Assembly (NCBI RefSeq): GCF_000062885.1
Contig: NC_009142.1
Coordinates: 4,391,584 to 4,455,583, forward strand
Direction: 5' to 3'
Length of the DNA: 64,000 bases
From: Saccharopolyspora erythraea NRRL 2338
GTDB lineage: Bacteria; Actinomycetota; Actinomycetes; Mycobacteriales; Pseudonocardiaceae
In this document: piece after piece, positions 47,448-56,736 of the stretch
How positions within the stretch are numbered: position 1 is the first letter of the stretch
How the letters are laid out: every line of letters begins with the position of its first letter
Translations under genes and position numbers: made by a program
Notes under the pieces: generated by a model
The model's input: the letters and a program-made list of their open reading frames with translations, nothing else
Databases searched by the model: none
Told to the model about the DNA's origin: nothing

Positions 47448-49598
47448 ATGCGGACACTGATCATCGACAACTACGACTCCTACACCTACAACCTCTTCCA
47501 GCTGATCGCCGAGGTCAACGGGCAGGAGCCGGTCGTCATCACCAACGACGCGACGGCGGCCGAGGAGGTCGACCTCGCCGAGTACGACAACATCGTCATC
47601 TCGCCGGGACCGGGCAGGCCCGACCGCAGCGGTGACTTCGGCATCTCCGGTGCGATCACCGCCCGAGCCGGCATCCCGGTGCTGGGTGTCTGCCTGGGCC
47701 ACCAGGGCATCGCGGCGGTACACGGCGCGCCCGTGGTGCCCGCTCCCGCGCCGCGGCACGGCCACCTGACCCGCGTGACCCACGACGACCGCGACCTGTT
47801 CGCCGGCATACCCCAGCGGTTCGTCGCGGTGCGCTACCACTCCCTCTGCGTCCCCGAGGAGCTGCCCGCCGAACTGGAGGCCACCGCGTGGGCCGAGGAC
47901 GGCGTGCTGATGGGCATCCGCCACCGGCACCGCCCGCTGTGGGGAGTGCAGTTCCACCCGGAGTCGATCGAGACGCAGTTCGGTCGGCGGCTGATGGCCA
48001 ACTTCAGGCGGCTCACCGAGGAGCGCACCGCCGTTCTCGGGCCCCGCCCAGCGGCGACCGACGCACCGGCCGCGCACCGGCCGAGAAGGGCGGCGGCCGC
48101 CGTCACGCACTACAACCTGCACGTCGAGACCATCGACGCCGCGGTGGACACCGAGGCCGCCTACACGCGGCTGTTCTCCGCCTCGGATCGGGGATTCTGG
48201 CTCGACAGCGCCCACGTCGAGCCGGGGCTGTCGAGGTTCTCCTTCCTCGGTGACGACTCCGGCCCGTTCGCCGAGGTCGCGACCTACCGCGTCGGCGAGG
48301 ACGCGGTGGCCGTCGACGCTCAGGGCGGCGCGACGACCCGGTTCGCAGGCACCATCTTCGACTACATCGAGGACCAGGTCGCCAGGCGCGTGGTCACCGG
48401 TCCGGACCTGCCGTTCGAGTTCAGCGGCGGCTACGTCGGCTACTTCGGCTACGAGCTCAAGGCCGACTGCGGCTCGGCGAACCGGCACCGCTCCGCCACC
48501 CCCGACGCGTGCTGGCTGTTCGCCGACCGCTTCGTCGCGGTGGACCACGAAGCCGCCCGCACCTACGTCGTGGCGCTCAGCGCGGACCGGCCCGGCAGCC
48601 CCGCCGAGGCCCAGCGCTGGATCAACGCCACCACCGCCGCCCTGCGCGAGCTGCCGTCCACCACGGCGGCGCCGCGGCGGCCCGGCCGCCCGGCTCCCGC
48701 GGCGGTGGACGTCGCGGCGGTGGAGAAGCGCCTGGTGCGCGACCGCGAGCAGTACATCGCCGACGTCGAGTCCTGCCGTCGGGAACTGCACGCCGGTGAG
48801 AGCTACGAGATCTGCGTGACCAACGCGGTGCGCATCCCCGCCGAGCAGACCGGCTACGACTTCTACCGCGAACTGCGGCGGCGCAACCCGGCGCCGTACG
48901 CGGCATACCTGCGGCTCGACGAGGTCGAGGTGGCCTGCTCCTCCCCCGAGCGCTTCCTGCGGGTGGACCACCACCGCGTCGCCGAGACCAAGCCGATCAA
49001 GGGCACCGCGCCGCGGGGCGGAACCGAGTCGGAGGATGCCGAGCTCCGCGAGAACCTGGTCAGCAGTCCCAAGACGCGCGCCGAGAACCTGATGATCGTG
49101 GACCTGCTGCGCAACGACCTCGGCCGGGTCTGCGAGGTCGGCAGCGTCCACGTGCCGGTGCTCATGGCCGCCGAGAGCTACGCGACCGTGCACCAGCTGG
49201 TGTCCACCATCCGCGGCACGCTGCGCCGGGACCTCGGCGTCGTCGACTGCGTCCGCGCCTGCTTCCCCGGCGGGTCGATGACCGGTGCGCCCAAGCTGCG
49301 CACGATGGAGATCATCGACTCGCTGGAGACCGAGGCGCGCGGCGTCTACTCGGGGGCGATCGGGTTCATCGGCTGCGGCGGCACCGCCGACCTCAACATC
49401 GCGATCCGCACCGCCGTTCTGTCCGCCGGCGAGTGGCACGTCGGCGCCGGCGGCGCGATCGTCCTGGACTCCGACCCCGTCGAGGAGTACGAGGAGATGC
49501 TGCTGAAGGCGTGCGCGCCGCTGCGGGCGCACAGCGCGCTGTTCGCGGTGGCCGAGCCGGCCGCACCCGGCGCGGACAAGGCGGAGGTGGCCTCGTGA
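47448..49598 (+). CDS. pabAB: Fused aminodeoxychorismate synthase PabAB
   Basis: A 716-residue fusion. Residues 1-190 form the class-I glutamine amidotransferase (IIDNYDSYTYNLFQLIAE, Cys82 in GVCLGHQGIAAV, and VQFHPESIETQFG). Residues about 230-716 form the chorismate-binding domain (SGGYVGYFGYELK, FPGGSMTGAPKLRTMEIIDSLE). Lys518 in KPIKGTAPRG marks it as aminodeoxychorismate synthase, where this Lys forms the covalent intermediate; anthranilate synthases have Ala (PIAGT). PabAB fusions are typical of actinomycete secondary pathways such as candicidin and chloramphenicol. ATG 47448 fits the domain start. GTGA overlap with the ligase gene that follows. Confidence 0.94.
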   Translation: MRTLIIDNYDSYTYNLFQLIAEVNGQEPVVITNDATAAEEVDLAEYDNIVISPGPGRPDRSGDFGISGAITARAGIPVLGVCLGHQGIAAVHGAPVVPAPAPRHGHLTRVTHDDRDLFAGIPQRFVAVRYHSLCVPEELPAELEATAWAEDGVLMGIRHRHRPLWGVQFHPESIETQFGRRLMANFRRLTEERTAVLGPRPAATDAPAAHRPRRAAAAVTHYNLHVETIDAAVDTEAAYTRLFSASDRGFWLDSAHVEPGLSRFSFLGDDSGPFAEVATYRVGEDAVAVDAQGGATTRFAGTIFDYIEDQVARRVVTGPDLPFEFSGGYVGYFGYELKADCGSANRHRSATPDACWLFADRFVAVDHEAARTYVVALSADRPGSPAEAQRWINATTAALRELPSTTAAPRRPGRPAPAAVDVAAVEKRLVRDREQYIADVESCRRELHAGESYEICVTNAVRIPAEQTGYDFYRELRRRNPAPYAAYLRLDEVEVACSSPERFLRVDHHRVAETKPIKGTAPRGGTESEDAELRENLVSSPKTRAENLMIVDLLRNDLGRVCEVGSVHVPVLMAAESYATVHQLVSTIRGTLRRDLGVVDCVRACFPGGSMTGAPKLRTMEIIDSLETEARGVYSGAIGFIGCGGTADLNIAIRTAVLSAGEWHVGAGGAIVLDSDPVEEYEEMLLKACAPLRAHSALFAVAEPAAPGADKAEVAS

Positions 49599-51088
49599 AC
49601 TTCGCGGGCGACCTCGCCGCCCTGGCCACCAGCCGGGGCTGGAACAGCAGACCGGCGTTCCACACGCCCGGCGGCTCCTACGCCCACGGGCAGGTGCACG
49701 ACCTGGCCGCCCGCGCGGCCGGAGTCCTGCTGCGCCGCGGTGCCACCCCGCGCAGCCGCGTGCTGGTCGTGCTCAGCGATGACATCGGCTGGGTCGTCAC
49801 GTTCCTTGCCGCCGCCCGCATCGGCGCGACCCCGGTCATCACCAACCCTGCGCTGACCCCGGAGGACCACGTGCTCATCGCGGGCGACTGCGATGCCGCG
49901 CTCGTGGTGACCACCGGTGAACTCGCCGGGCGCTTCGCGGCAGGCAACGTCGTCGACGTCGGCGAGCTGCTGAGCGAGGCGGTCGCGGCCGAGCCCATGC
50001 CGCCGGTGACGACCGACGCGCCGCTCTACGTCTACTACACCTCCGGCACCACCGGTGCTCCCAAGGGAGTCGCGTACCGGCAGGGCAGTCCGGCGGTCTA
50101 CCACCGCCACATCGGCGTCGAGGCGTTCCGGATCGGACCGGACGACGTGACGCTGTCGGTCTCCAAGCTCTACTTCGGCTACGGGTTCTGCAACACCTTC
50201 GTCTTCCCGCTGCACTCGGGGTCCTCGGCGGTGCTGGTCGGCGACCGTCCGACACCGGCGATGACCGAGGAGCTGGTCCGCCGGCACGGCGTGACGATGC
50301 TGTACTCGGTGCCGTCCGGCTACGGGCGGCTGGTGGCCGAGGCCGACGGCCGGGCCTTCACCACGGTGCGGATGGCGGTCTCCGGCGGTGAGCAGTTCCC
50401 CGCCGAGAAGGCCTCCCAGACCGCCGAGTTCCTGTCCGCGCCGCTGTTCAACCAGCTCGGACTCACCGAGGTCGGCTGCGCGGCCACCGCCAACGGCTTC
50501 GGGTTCAACCGGCTGGGAACCGTCGGCCGCCCGGTGTCGGCGTTCGAGCTCCAGGTGCGCGACGCCGACGGCGCGGTGCTGGGCGACCAGCAGCAGGGCG
50601 AGCTGTGGATCCGGCCGGTGCGCATGACCGAGTACCTCAACCAGCCGGAGCTGACCGGCAGGACGCTGGTCGATGGCTGGTTCCGCAGCGGCGACCGGGT
50701 CTCGCGCGAGCCCGACGGCAGCTACCTGCACCACGGGCGGATGGACGACCTGGAGATGGTCGGCGGGATCAAGGTGTCGCCGCTGGAGGTCGAGGCCGTG
50801 CTCGGCGCCCACCCCGGCGTCGAGGAGATCGGCGTCGCGGCGGTGCCCGACGAGGTCGGCGCCACGAAGCTGCGCGCCTTCGTCGTGCCCGCCGATCCCG
50901 CCCAGGACCCGGCGGTGCTGGAACGCGAGCTGATCGAGCTCGCCCGCCGCAGGCTCGCGCCGTTCAAGGTGCCGCGCAGCGTCCGCACCGTCGAGTCGCT
51001 GCCGCGCACCCACAGCGGCAAGCTCCGGCGCTTCGAACTCCGCGGGCACGGCACCGCACCGCTCGACGCGGCCGCGCACCGCGCATAG
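49595..51088 (+). CDS. Benzoate-CoA ligase-like aryl acid-activating enzyme
   Basis: A 497-residue ANL ligase resembling benzoate- and aminobenzoate-CoA ligases: P-loop YVYYTSGTTGAPKGVAYRQG, LSVSKLYFGYGFCNTFVFPL (the BadA-type aryl pocket region), NQLGLTEVGCAATAN (A5), GWFRSGDRVSREPDG (A7), GRMDDLEMVGGIKVSPLEVE (A8), and Lys in RTHSGKLRRFEL (A10). The GTG start overlaps the pabAB stop by 4 bp. This coupling to PabAB makes p-aminobenzoate or its hydroxylated form the obvious substrate. Without a carrier protein nearby the product is probably an aryl-CoA. Confidence 0.9.
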   Translation: MNFAGDLAALATSRGWNSRPAFHTPGGSYAHGQVHDLAARAAGVLLRRGATPRSRVLVVLSDDIGWVVTFLAAARIGATPVITNPALTPEDHVLIAGDCDAALVVTTGELAGRFAAGNVVDVGELLSEAVAAEPMPPVTTDAPLYVYYTSGTTGAPKGVAYRQGSPAVYHRHIGVEAFRIGPDDVTLSVSKLYFGYGFCNTFVFPLHSGSSAVLVGDRPTPAMTEELVRRHGVTMLYSVPSGYGRLVAEADGRAFTTVRMAVSGGEQFPAEKASQTAEFLSAPLFNQLGLTEVGCAATANGFGFNRLGTVGRPVSAFELQVRDADGAVLGDQQQGELWIRPVRMTEYLNQPELTGRTLVDGWFRSGDRVSREPDGSYLHHGRMDDLEMVGGIKVSPLEVEAVLGAHPGVEEIGVAAVPDEVGATKLRAFVVPADPAQDPAVLERELIELARRRLAPFKVPRSVRTVESLPRTHSGKLRRFELRGHGTAPLDAAAHRA

Positions 51089-51118
51089 CCGGCCCACTCC
51101 CACCGAAAGGAACCCGTC

Positions 51119-52681
51119 ATGCTTCGACGCCTCCTCGCCGGCCGGGGCTTCTACATCGGCCTGATGTTCCACGAGGCCGCCGAGCGCAACGGCCGCACCG
51201 ACATCGTGCTCGACCAGCCGCTTCAGCTCGCGCCGGAGGACGGGACGAGCTTCACCGTCGCGCGGCTCGCCGAGCTGATCGGCACGCTCGGCGCCCGGCT
51301 GCGCGCCGCCGGGGTCCGCCCGGGCGACCGCGTAGCCCTGCACAAGACCGAGAACTTCGACATCGTGCTGCTGGCGTGCGCGATCTCGCGGATCGGGGCG
51401 GTGCCCGCGCTGCTCTCCCCCACCCTGGACGGGGCCACCGCCACCGAGCTGCTGCGCCGCCTGGACCGGCCGTGGCTGGTCACCGACGGGGACCGGTTCG
51501 ACGCCGCGCTGGCCGGCGCGCCGCTGGCCGAGGTCACCCGCGCGGTCCTGCTCTCCTGCGGCGGAACCCGGCCCGGGACCACGCCGCTGCCCGTGCAGGA
51601 CGAGCCGCGCGAGGCCGAACCGGTGCTGCTGCACCCCCGCCAGCCGACGCTGATCACCCACAGCTCGGGCACGACCGGCGTGCCGAAGCTGGTCGTGCAC
51701 AGCGCCGAGGCGCTGTGGCACCGGCTGCTGCCGCAGAAGCTGTGGTCGTGGCCGATGCGCGGGCGCAAGGCGGCCTTCTGCGTCTCGTTCGTGCACTCGC
51801 GCTTCTACCACGCGCTGGGCGTCTTCCTGCACTACGGCAGCCCGATGGTCATCGCCGTCGACCCGGCGCCGGACAAGATCGGCCCGCTGTTCGCCCGCAC
51901 CCGGCCCCAGGTGGTGGAGACCCACCCCAACACCTACGTGGAGTGGGAGCAGCTCGCCGACGCGCAGGATCGCCCGCTCGGTGCCGTGCGCTTCTACACC
52001 GGGACCTTCGACGCGATGCACCCCCGGACCATCCAGCGGCTCCTCTCCGCCTCGCGGCAGCGCAACCCGCTGTTCCTGGCCTTCTACGGGCAGTCCGAGA
52101 CCGGTCCGGTGGCCGGCCGCTGGTACACCCGCCGCAGCGCCGGGAGCGCCGACGGCCGCTGCGTCGGCAGGTCGCTGCCCGGGTTCACCCGGGTCCGCAT
52201 CACCAGTCCCGCCGGCGGCAGGGCCGCGACCGGCGCCACCGGCCACATCGAGGTGCGCAGCCGCAGCCGCGCGGTCACCTACCTCGGCGAGGACGCGCGC
52301 TGGCAGAGCCAGCTCTCCGGCGGCTGGTGGCGGATGGGCGACATGGGCTACAAGGACCGGCTCGGCTTCCTGCACCTGCTCGACCGGGAGGCCGACCGGA
52401 TCGCCACCGTGGACAGCAACCTCGAGGCCGAGGACGTCCTCATGGGGCGGCTGCCCGAGCTCCGGGAGGTGGTCATCGTGGAAGGACCGGGCGGCGAGGC
52501 GGTGCCCGTGGTCTGCACCCGCGACGAGCGCCCGCTCGACATGGACCGGTGGCGGGGCGCGGTCGCGGACCTGGCTCCGATGTGCGATCCGGTCGCATTC
52601 CGGTTCGAGGAACTGCCGCGGACCGGGACCTGGAAAATCCGCAGGCACCAGCTCTCGGAAATGCTTCGCGTGGTAAGGTGA
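51119..52681 (+). CDS. Second acyl-adenylating (ANL) ligase of the PABA region
   Basis: A 520-residue ANL enzyme, distant from the first. The P-loop is THSSGTTGVPKLVVHS, then SFVHSRFYHALGVFLHYGSP, FYGQSETGPVAGR (A5), GGWWRMGDMGYKDRLGFLHLLDREADRI (A7-A8) and Lys in RTGTWKIRRHQL (A10). The N-terminus (GRGFYIGLMFHEAAERNGRTDI) is like that of small secondary-metabolite ligases. The RBS AAAGGAA precedes the ATG. It may activate a fatty or other acyl partner for joining to the aminobenzoate, or act as an amide synthetase. No condensing enzyme is otherwise seen, so one of these two ligases may itself make the bond. That is inference. Confidence 0.85.
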   Translation: MLRRLLAGRGFYIGLMFHEAAERNGRTDIVLDQPLQLAPEDGTSFTVARLAELIGTLGARLRAAGVRPGDRVALHKTENFDIVLLACAISRIGAVPALLSPTLDGATATELLRRLDRPWLVTDGDRFDAALAGAPLAEVTRAVLLSCGGTRPGTTPLPVQDEPREAEPVLLHPRQPTLITHSSGTTGVPKLVVHSAEALWHRLLPQKLWSWPMRGRKAAFCVSFVHSRFYHALGVFLHYGSPMVIAVDPAPDKIGPLFARTRPQVVETHPNTYVEWEQLADAQDRPLGAVRFYTGTFDAMHPRTIQRLLSASRQRNPLFLAFYGQSETGPVAGRWYTRRSAGSADGRCVGRSLPGFTRVRITSPAGGRAATGATGHIEVRSRSRAVTYLGEDARWQSQLSGGWWRMGDMGYKDRLGFLHLLDREADRIATVDSNLEAEDVLMGRLPELREVVIVEGPGGEAVPVVCTRDERPLDMDRWRGAVADLAPMCDPVAFRFEELPRTGTWKIRRHQLSEMLRVVR

Positions 52682-53034
52682 TCAAGAAGTCGGAATGCTT
52701 CTCGCATTCGACTTCGGGGCAAATCGCCCGTTCTTCCAACGAATCGGGCGAGCCCGCAGTTCCGAGCTTCACCCTGCCGCGGGATCCGTCCGGTGGCAGG
52801 CGCACCATCGCGGAAGTTCGAGCGTCTGGGGACTTCGAGCACCACGGCGGTTCGGCAACGGCAATTCGCCAACCGCCGCACGTTCACGGCACCGCGAGGT
52901 GCCGTCAGCGGATTCGCGGACAGGGGCCCGAACCGCGGTCGCCGATTCCGCGCCGATGAACACCGCAACTACCGCGGCCGCGGCTCCCGCCGACGGCGGT
53001 TTCCCGGCGCGCGGCCGCACGACACCTGGTAAGG
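52682..53034. other. Intergenic region after the PABA ligase operon
   Basis: 353 bp. Two weak hairpins (GAATGC/GCATTC at 52693-52709; TCGCCCG/CGGGCGA at 52724-52751) could end the ligase transcript. The rest is probably the promoter and leader of the AhpD-like gene. The open frames across it are antisense-type shadows; I see no gene. Confidence 0.45.
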
Positions 53035-53508
53035 ATGGTCAAGTTGCCACAAGAGGCACGCATCGAGCTCGCCAAGGCGTGGGGTGAGGGCTACCGCGCC
53101 CTCGCGGGAATGCACGCCACGGTCGTCAACTCCGGCCTGGACCACACGCTGAAGGAACTCATCTTCATCCGCGCCTCGCAGATCAACGGGTGCGCGTTCT
53201 GCCTGGACATGCACACCAAGGACGCGCGCGCGGCGGGCGAGACCGAGCAGCGGATCTTCGCGTTGAACGCCTGGCGCGACACCGACTTCTTCACCGAGCA
53301 GGAGCGCGCCGTGCTGGCGCTGACCGAGGCCATCACCCTGCTCACCGAGGGGCACGTGCCCGACGACGTCTTCGACGACGCCAGGAAGCACTTCGACGAG
53401 GAGGACCTGGCCAAGGTCATCATGGCGATCGTGCTGATCAACGCCTGGAACCGCACCGGCGTCACGCAGCGCAAGCCCGTCGGCGGCTACCAGCCCCCGA
53501 AGAACTGA
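53035..53508 (+). CDS. AhpD-like carboxymuconolactone decarboxylase-family protein
   Basis: A 157-residue all-helical protein with the alkylhydroperoxidase signature: ELIFIRASQINGCAFCLDMHTKDAR, where the CxxC pair and the His two positions later form the peroxide-reducing relay of AhpD. The start of the domain (AWGEGYRALAGMHATVVNSGLDHTLK) and end (VIMAIVLINAWNRTGV) are typical. It probably reduces peroxides as a stand-alone thiol enzyme. The ATG has AAGG directly before it, a poor RBS; TTG 53044 is an alternative start. Confidence 0.92.
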   Translation: MVKLPQEARIELAKAWGEGYRALAGMHATVVNSGLDHTLKELIFIRASQINGCAFCLDMHTKDARAAGETEQRIFALNAWRDTDFFTEQERAVLALTEAITLLTEGHVPDDVFDDARKHFDEEDLAKVIMAIVLINAWNRTGVTQRKPVGGYQPPKN

Positions 53509-53592
53509 CGTCCGGTCCGCCCGGACGAATTCCTGCGGCGCTGCGGGCATTCGCGTGCTCGCAGCGCCCTTCTTCGGATCCAGGAGGGACGC

Positions 53593-55110
53593 GTGTCCAC
53601 TCGACGATCTTTCTTGCGCGCCGGAATGGGAGCGGTCACCGCGACGGGTCTGCTCGGCGCAGGCGGTTTCGCGGCGGCGGTCGGGTCGCCCCGCGGGTGG
53701 CGTCGGCTCGGCGAGGAGCTGACCGGCCGGCTGGTGCTGCCGTCCGACGCCGACTACGACCTGGCGCGGCAGCTGGCCTCGGCCCAGTTCGACTCCATCC
53801 GGCCGCGGGCGATCGCCTACTGCCAGACCGCCGAGGACGTGCGGACCTGCGTGCGGTTCGCGCAGGACCACGACATCCACGCCACACCGCGCAGCGGCGG
53901 CCACAGCTTCACCGGCTGGTCCACGACCGAGGGATTGGTCATCGACGTCTCGCGGCTGAAGCAGGTCCGCGTGGAGGGCGACCGGGTGCGTCTGGGCGCC
54001 GGCGGCCAGGCCGACGACGTCGCCACCGCGCTCGCGCCGCACGGGGTGTCGCTGCCCGCCGGGCTGTGCCCGACGGTCAGCGCGGGCGGTTTCATCACCG
54101 GCGGTGGGCTCGGGTGGCAGACCCGCATGTTCGGGCCGGCCAGCGACCAGGTGGTCTCGGCCGAGGTCGTGCTGGCCGACGGCCGGATCGTGCGCTGCTC
54201 CGACCGCGAGAACGCGGACCTGTACTGGGCGCTGCGCGGCGGTGGCGGCGGCAACTTCGGCATCGTCACCGAGTTCGAGATGGCCGCGGGCACCGTCACC
54301 CGCGCGGCGACCTTCAGCCTGAGCTGGCCCTTCGACGCCGCGGCGGAGGTGATCAGCTCCTGGCAGCGCTGGATCGGCGCCGCGCCGGAGCGGCTGGCCT
54401 CCGGCATGGGCGTCCTGCTCCGCGACGCCGAGCCCGCGGCGGTGCCGAAGGTCCTGGTCTCCGGCGCCTTCTTCGGACCGCGGGCCGAACTGGAGGAGCT
54501 GGTCGGCGCGCTGGTCTCCGAGGCCGGGTCCCAACCGCTGACCAGGACGGTCGCCGAGAAGACCTACCACGAGGCGCTCATGGCGCTCTACGGCTGCGCC
54601 GGCAAGACGGTCGACCAGTGCGACCTCGTCGGCCACAACCCGGAGGCGACGCTGCCGCGGGAGAACTACGTCCGCCACCGCAGCCGGATGTTCAACCGAC
54701 CCTGGCCGCGTTCCGGCGTCGACGACGCGCTGGCCGCCTTCGACGCCGACCGCAGAGCCGGGCAGTACCGCTGGCTGGGCTTGCTCTCCCTGGGCGGGAA
54801 CGCCAACAAGCCCGCCGAGAACGCCACCGCCTACGTGCACCGCGACGCGGAGTTCTTCTCGGTGTACTCGCTGGGTCTCAACGCGGGCCACACCGGCGAG
54901 GAGGACCGCCGCGCCGGGGAACTGTGGGTGGACGGCGGCTTCGCCGCGTTCGACCCGCACTCCAACGGCCGCACCTACTCCAACTACCCCGACACCGAGC
55001 TGCCGGACTGGCGCACCGCGTACTACGGGCGCAACCACCCGCGGCTGGCGGCGATCAAGAAGAAGTACGACCCGCACGGCTTCTTCCGCTTCCCGCAGGC
55101 CGTCGCCTGA
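53593..55110 (+). CDS. Tat-exported BBE-type FAD oxidase with bicovalent flavin
   Basis: A 505-residue FAD-linked oxidase. A twin-arginine signal is clear (STRRSFLRAGMGAVTATGLLGAGGFAAA), so it should be exported folded. The FAD domain has TPRSGGHSFTGWS, where His binds flavin C8, and SLPAGLCPTVSAGGFITGGGLG, where Cys binds C6; GGGGNFGIVTEFE follows, and the C-terminal BBE segment has NYPDTELPDWRTAYYGRNHPRL and YDPHGFFRFPQ. Such enzymes oxidise sugars, alkaloids or polyketide alcohols with O2. The GTG start has AGGAGG upstream. It may or may not belong to the PABA region. Confidence 0.92.
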   Translation: MSTRRSFLRAGMGAVTATGLLGAGGFAAAVGSPRGWRRLGEELTGRLVLPSDADYDLARQLASAQFDSIRPRAIAYCQTAEDVRTCVRFAQDHDIHATPRSGGHSFTGWSTTEGLVIDVSRLKQVRVEGDRVRLGAGGQADDVATALAPHGVSLPAGLCPTVSAGGFITGGGLGWQTRMFGPASDQVVSAEVVLADGRIVRCSDRENADLYWALRGGGGGNFGIVTEFEMAAGTVTRAATFSLSWPFDAAAEVISSWQRWIGAAPERLASGMGVLLRDAEPAAVPKVLVSGAFFGPRAELEELVGALVSEAGSQPLTRTVAEKTYHEALMALYGCAGKTVDQCDLVGHNPEATLPRENYVRHRSRMFNRPWPRSGVDDALAAFDADRRAGQYRWLGLLSLGGNANKPAENATAYVHRDAEFFSVYSLGLNAGHTGEEDRRAGELWVDGGFAAFDPHSNGRTYSNYPDTELPDWRTAYYGRNHPRLAAIKKKYDPHGFFRFPQAVA

Positions 55111-55147
55111 CCCGGCACTGATCCCGGCGGCGTGCGGACGTGCCGGG
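55111..55147 (+). terminator. Probable terminator after the BBE oxidase gene
   Basis: CCCGGCAC (55111-55118) and GTGCCGGG (55140-55147) form an 8-bp stem immediately after the stop codon, with a 21-nt GC-rich loop. Confidence 0.45.
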
Positions 55148-55297
55148 GCGCCCGCGACGGTCCTGGCGCACACCTCCGTCCCGACCGGCCGGCGTCGTCG
55201 CCCCGGGAGGACGGCGCCACCGGCGTTCCTGCTGGCGGAGATCCACGGCGGCCGATAGCGTCTTGCGCAGGAGTACGCAACCCCGGGAGGACCCACC

Positions 55298-56527
55298 ATG
55301 GCAGTTCCTCGTCGCGTGGTCATCGTCGGTGCCGGGCTCGCCGGCGCCTCCGCCGCCGGTACGTTGCGGGAGCGCGGTTTCGACGGCGAGATCCTGCTGT
55401 TCGGCCGGGAGCGGCACCGGCCCTACGAGTTGCCCGCGCTGTCCAAGGAGATCCTGCTCGGCAACGCCGACGAACCGGTCTGGGTGCACGACGAGAACGT
55501 CTACGCCGACAGGGACATCCGCCTGCACAGCGCGACGGCGGTGGAACGGGTGTCGCTGGCCGAGCACAGCGTGCTCGACTCCGGCGGCGAGGAGCACCGC
55601 TACGACCGCCTCCTGCTCGCCACCGGCTCGCATCCGCGCGCGCTGCGCGTGCCCGGGAGCGAGCTGCGCGGCCTGCACCTGCTGCGCACGCTGGACGACT
55701 CGCTCGCGCTGCGCGCGGCGTTGCGGCAGGCCGAGCGGGTGGTCGTGGTCGGTGCGGGCTGGATCGGCTGCGAGGTCGCCGCAGCGGCCCGCTCCCACGG
55801 GGCGGCGACCACCGTCATCGACCCGCTGCCGCTGCCGCTGCGGGGTGCGCTCGGGGACGAGATGGGCGAGGTGTTCCGCGCGCTGCACGCCGAGCAGGGG
55901 GTCGACTGGCGGCTCGCCACGGCGGTCGCCGGGTTCACCGGCGCCGACCACCTGAGCGGCGTCGTACTGACCGACGGCACCGAGATCCCGGCCGACATGG
56001 CGGTGGTCGGCGTGGGAGCCGCGCCCCGGCTCGGCCTCGCCGAGCAGGCCGGGCTGATCCTGACCAACGAGGTGCCAGGAGGCGGCGTCGCGGTGGACTC
56101 GACGCTGCGCACGTCGGATCCTGACGTCTTCGCCGCGGGCGACATCGCCGCGCCCGACCACCCGGTGCACGGCCGCATCCGCGTCGAGCACTGGGCCAAC
56201 GCGAAGGACCAGGGCACCCACGTCGCGGGCAACCTGCTCGGCGAGGGGCAGCCGTTCCGCGGCGAGCCCTACTTCTTCACCGACCAGTACGAGCTGGGCA
56301 TGGAGTACCGGGGACTCGCCGACCCCAGGCACGACGAGCTGGTGGTCCGCGGCGACCTCGGCGCACGCGAGTTCATCGCTTTCTGGCTGCGGGAGGGGCG
56401 CGTGCAGGCCGCCATGAACGTCAACTGGTGGGACGACGGCGACGCGCTGCAGGCGCTGGTCGACCACCACGCCGAGGTCGACGCGCGGCAGCTGCGCTCC
56501 GGCGACCTCGCCTCGCTCGTGCCGTAG
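55298..56527 (+). CDS. NAD(P)H-dependent FAD oxidoreductase (ferredoxin reductase type)
   Basis: A 409-residue two-dinucleotide-fold flavoprotein like the reductases of Rieske oxygenases, P450s and rhodocoxin. FAD binding: VVIVGAGLAGASAAGTLRERG; the active region YELPALSKEILLG; NAD(P)H binding: VVVVGAGWIGCEVAAAARSHG; second FAD motif VFAAGDIA, followed by VEHWANAKDQGTHVAGNLLG, which is diagnostic for this group. The C-terminal reductase domain is present (YFFTDQYELGMEYRG). It lies alone without a ferredoxin or P450 gene next to it. Confidence 0.92.
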   Translation: MAVPRRVVIVGAGLAGASAAGTLRERGFDGEILLFGRERHRPYELPALSKEILLGNADEPVWVHDENVYADRDIRLHSATAVERVSLAEHSVLDSGGEEHRYDRLLLATGSHPRALRVPGSELRGLHLLRTLDDSLALRAALRQAERVVVVGAGWIGCEVAAAARSHGAATTVIDPLPLPLRGALGDEMGEVFRALHAEQGVDWRLATAVAGFTGADHLSGVVLTDGTEIPADMAVVGVGAAPRLGLAEQAGLILTNEVPGGGVAVDSTLRTSDPDVFAAGDIAAPDHPVHGRIRVEHWANAKDQGTHVAGNLLGEGQPFRGEPYFFTDQYELGMEYRGLADPRHDELVVRGDLGAREFIAFWLREGRVQAAMNVNWWDDGDALQALVDHHAEVDARQLRSGDLASLVP

Positions 56528-56736
56528 CGTGGCGCTTCGGTCAGTGGAGTTCGCCGGGCGGAAACACCTCGCCCCCCGGGCAGTCGCGCCTGCCATGCCC
56601 AGGCAGGTCGCACCGGACCAGCTATGTCCAATGTGGAACATCCCGCAGAGGACGTGACCTCCCTCGTGCGCAACGGGTGGCCGCGGCCACTTCGTTCGGT
56701 CCCGCCGCGACTCACCCGGTTGATAAGATCACGAAC

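Noticed and set aside
47448-49598. Anthranilate synthase TrpEG
   Set aside because: The chorismate-binding domain has PIKGT (Lys), typical of aminodeoxychorismate synthase, not PIAGT.
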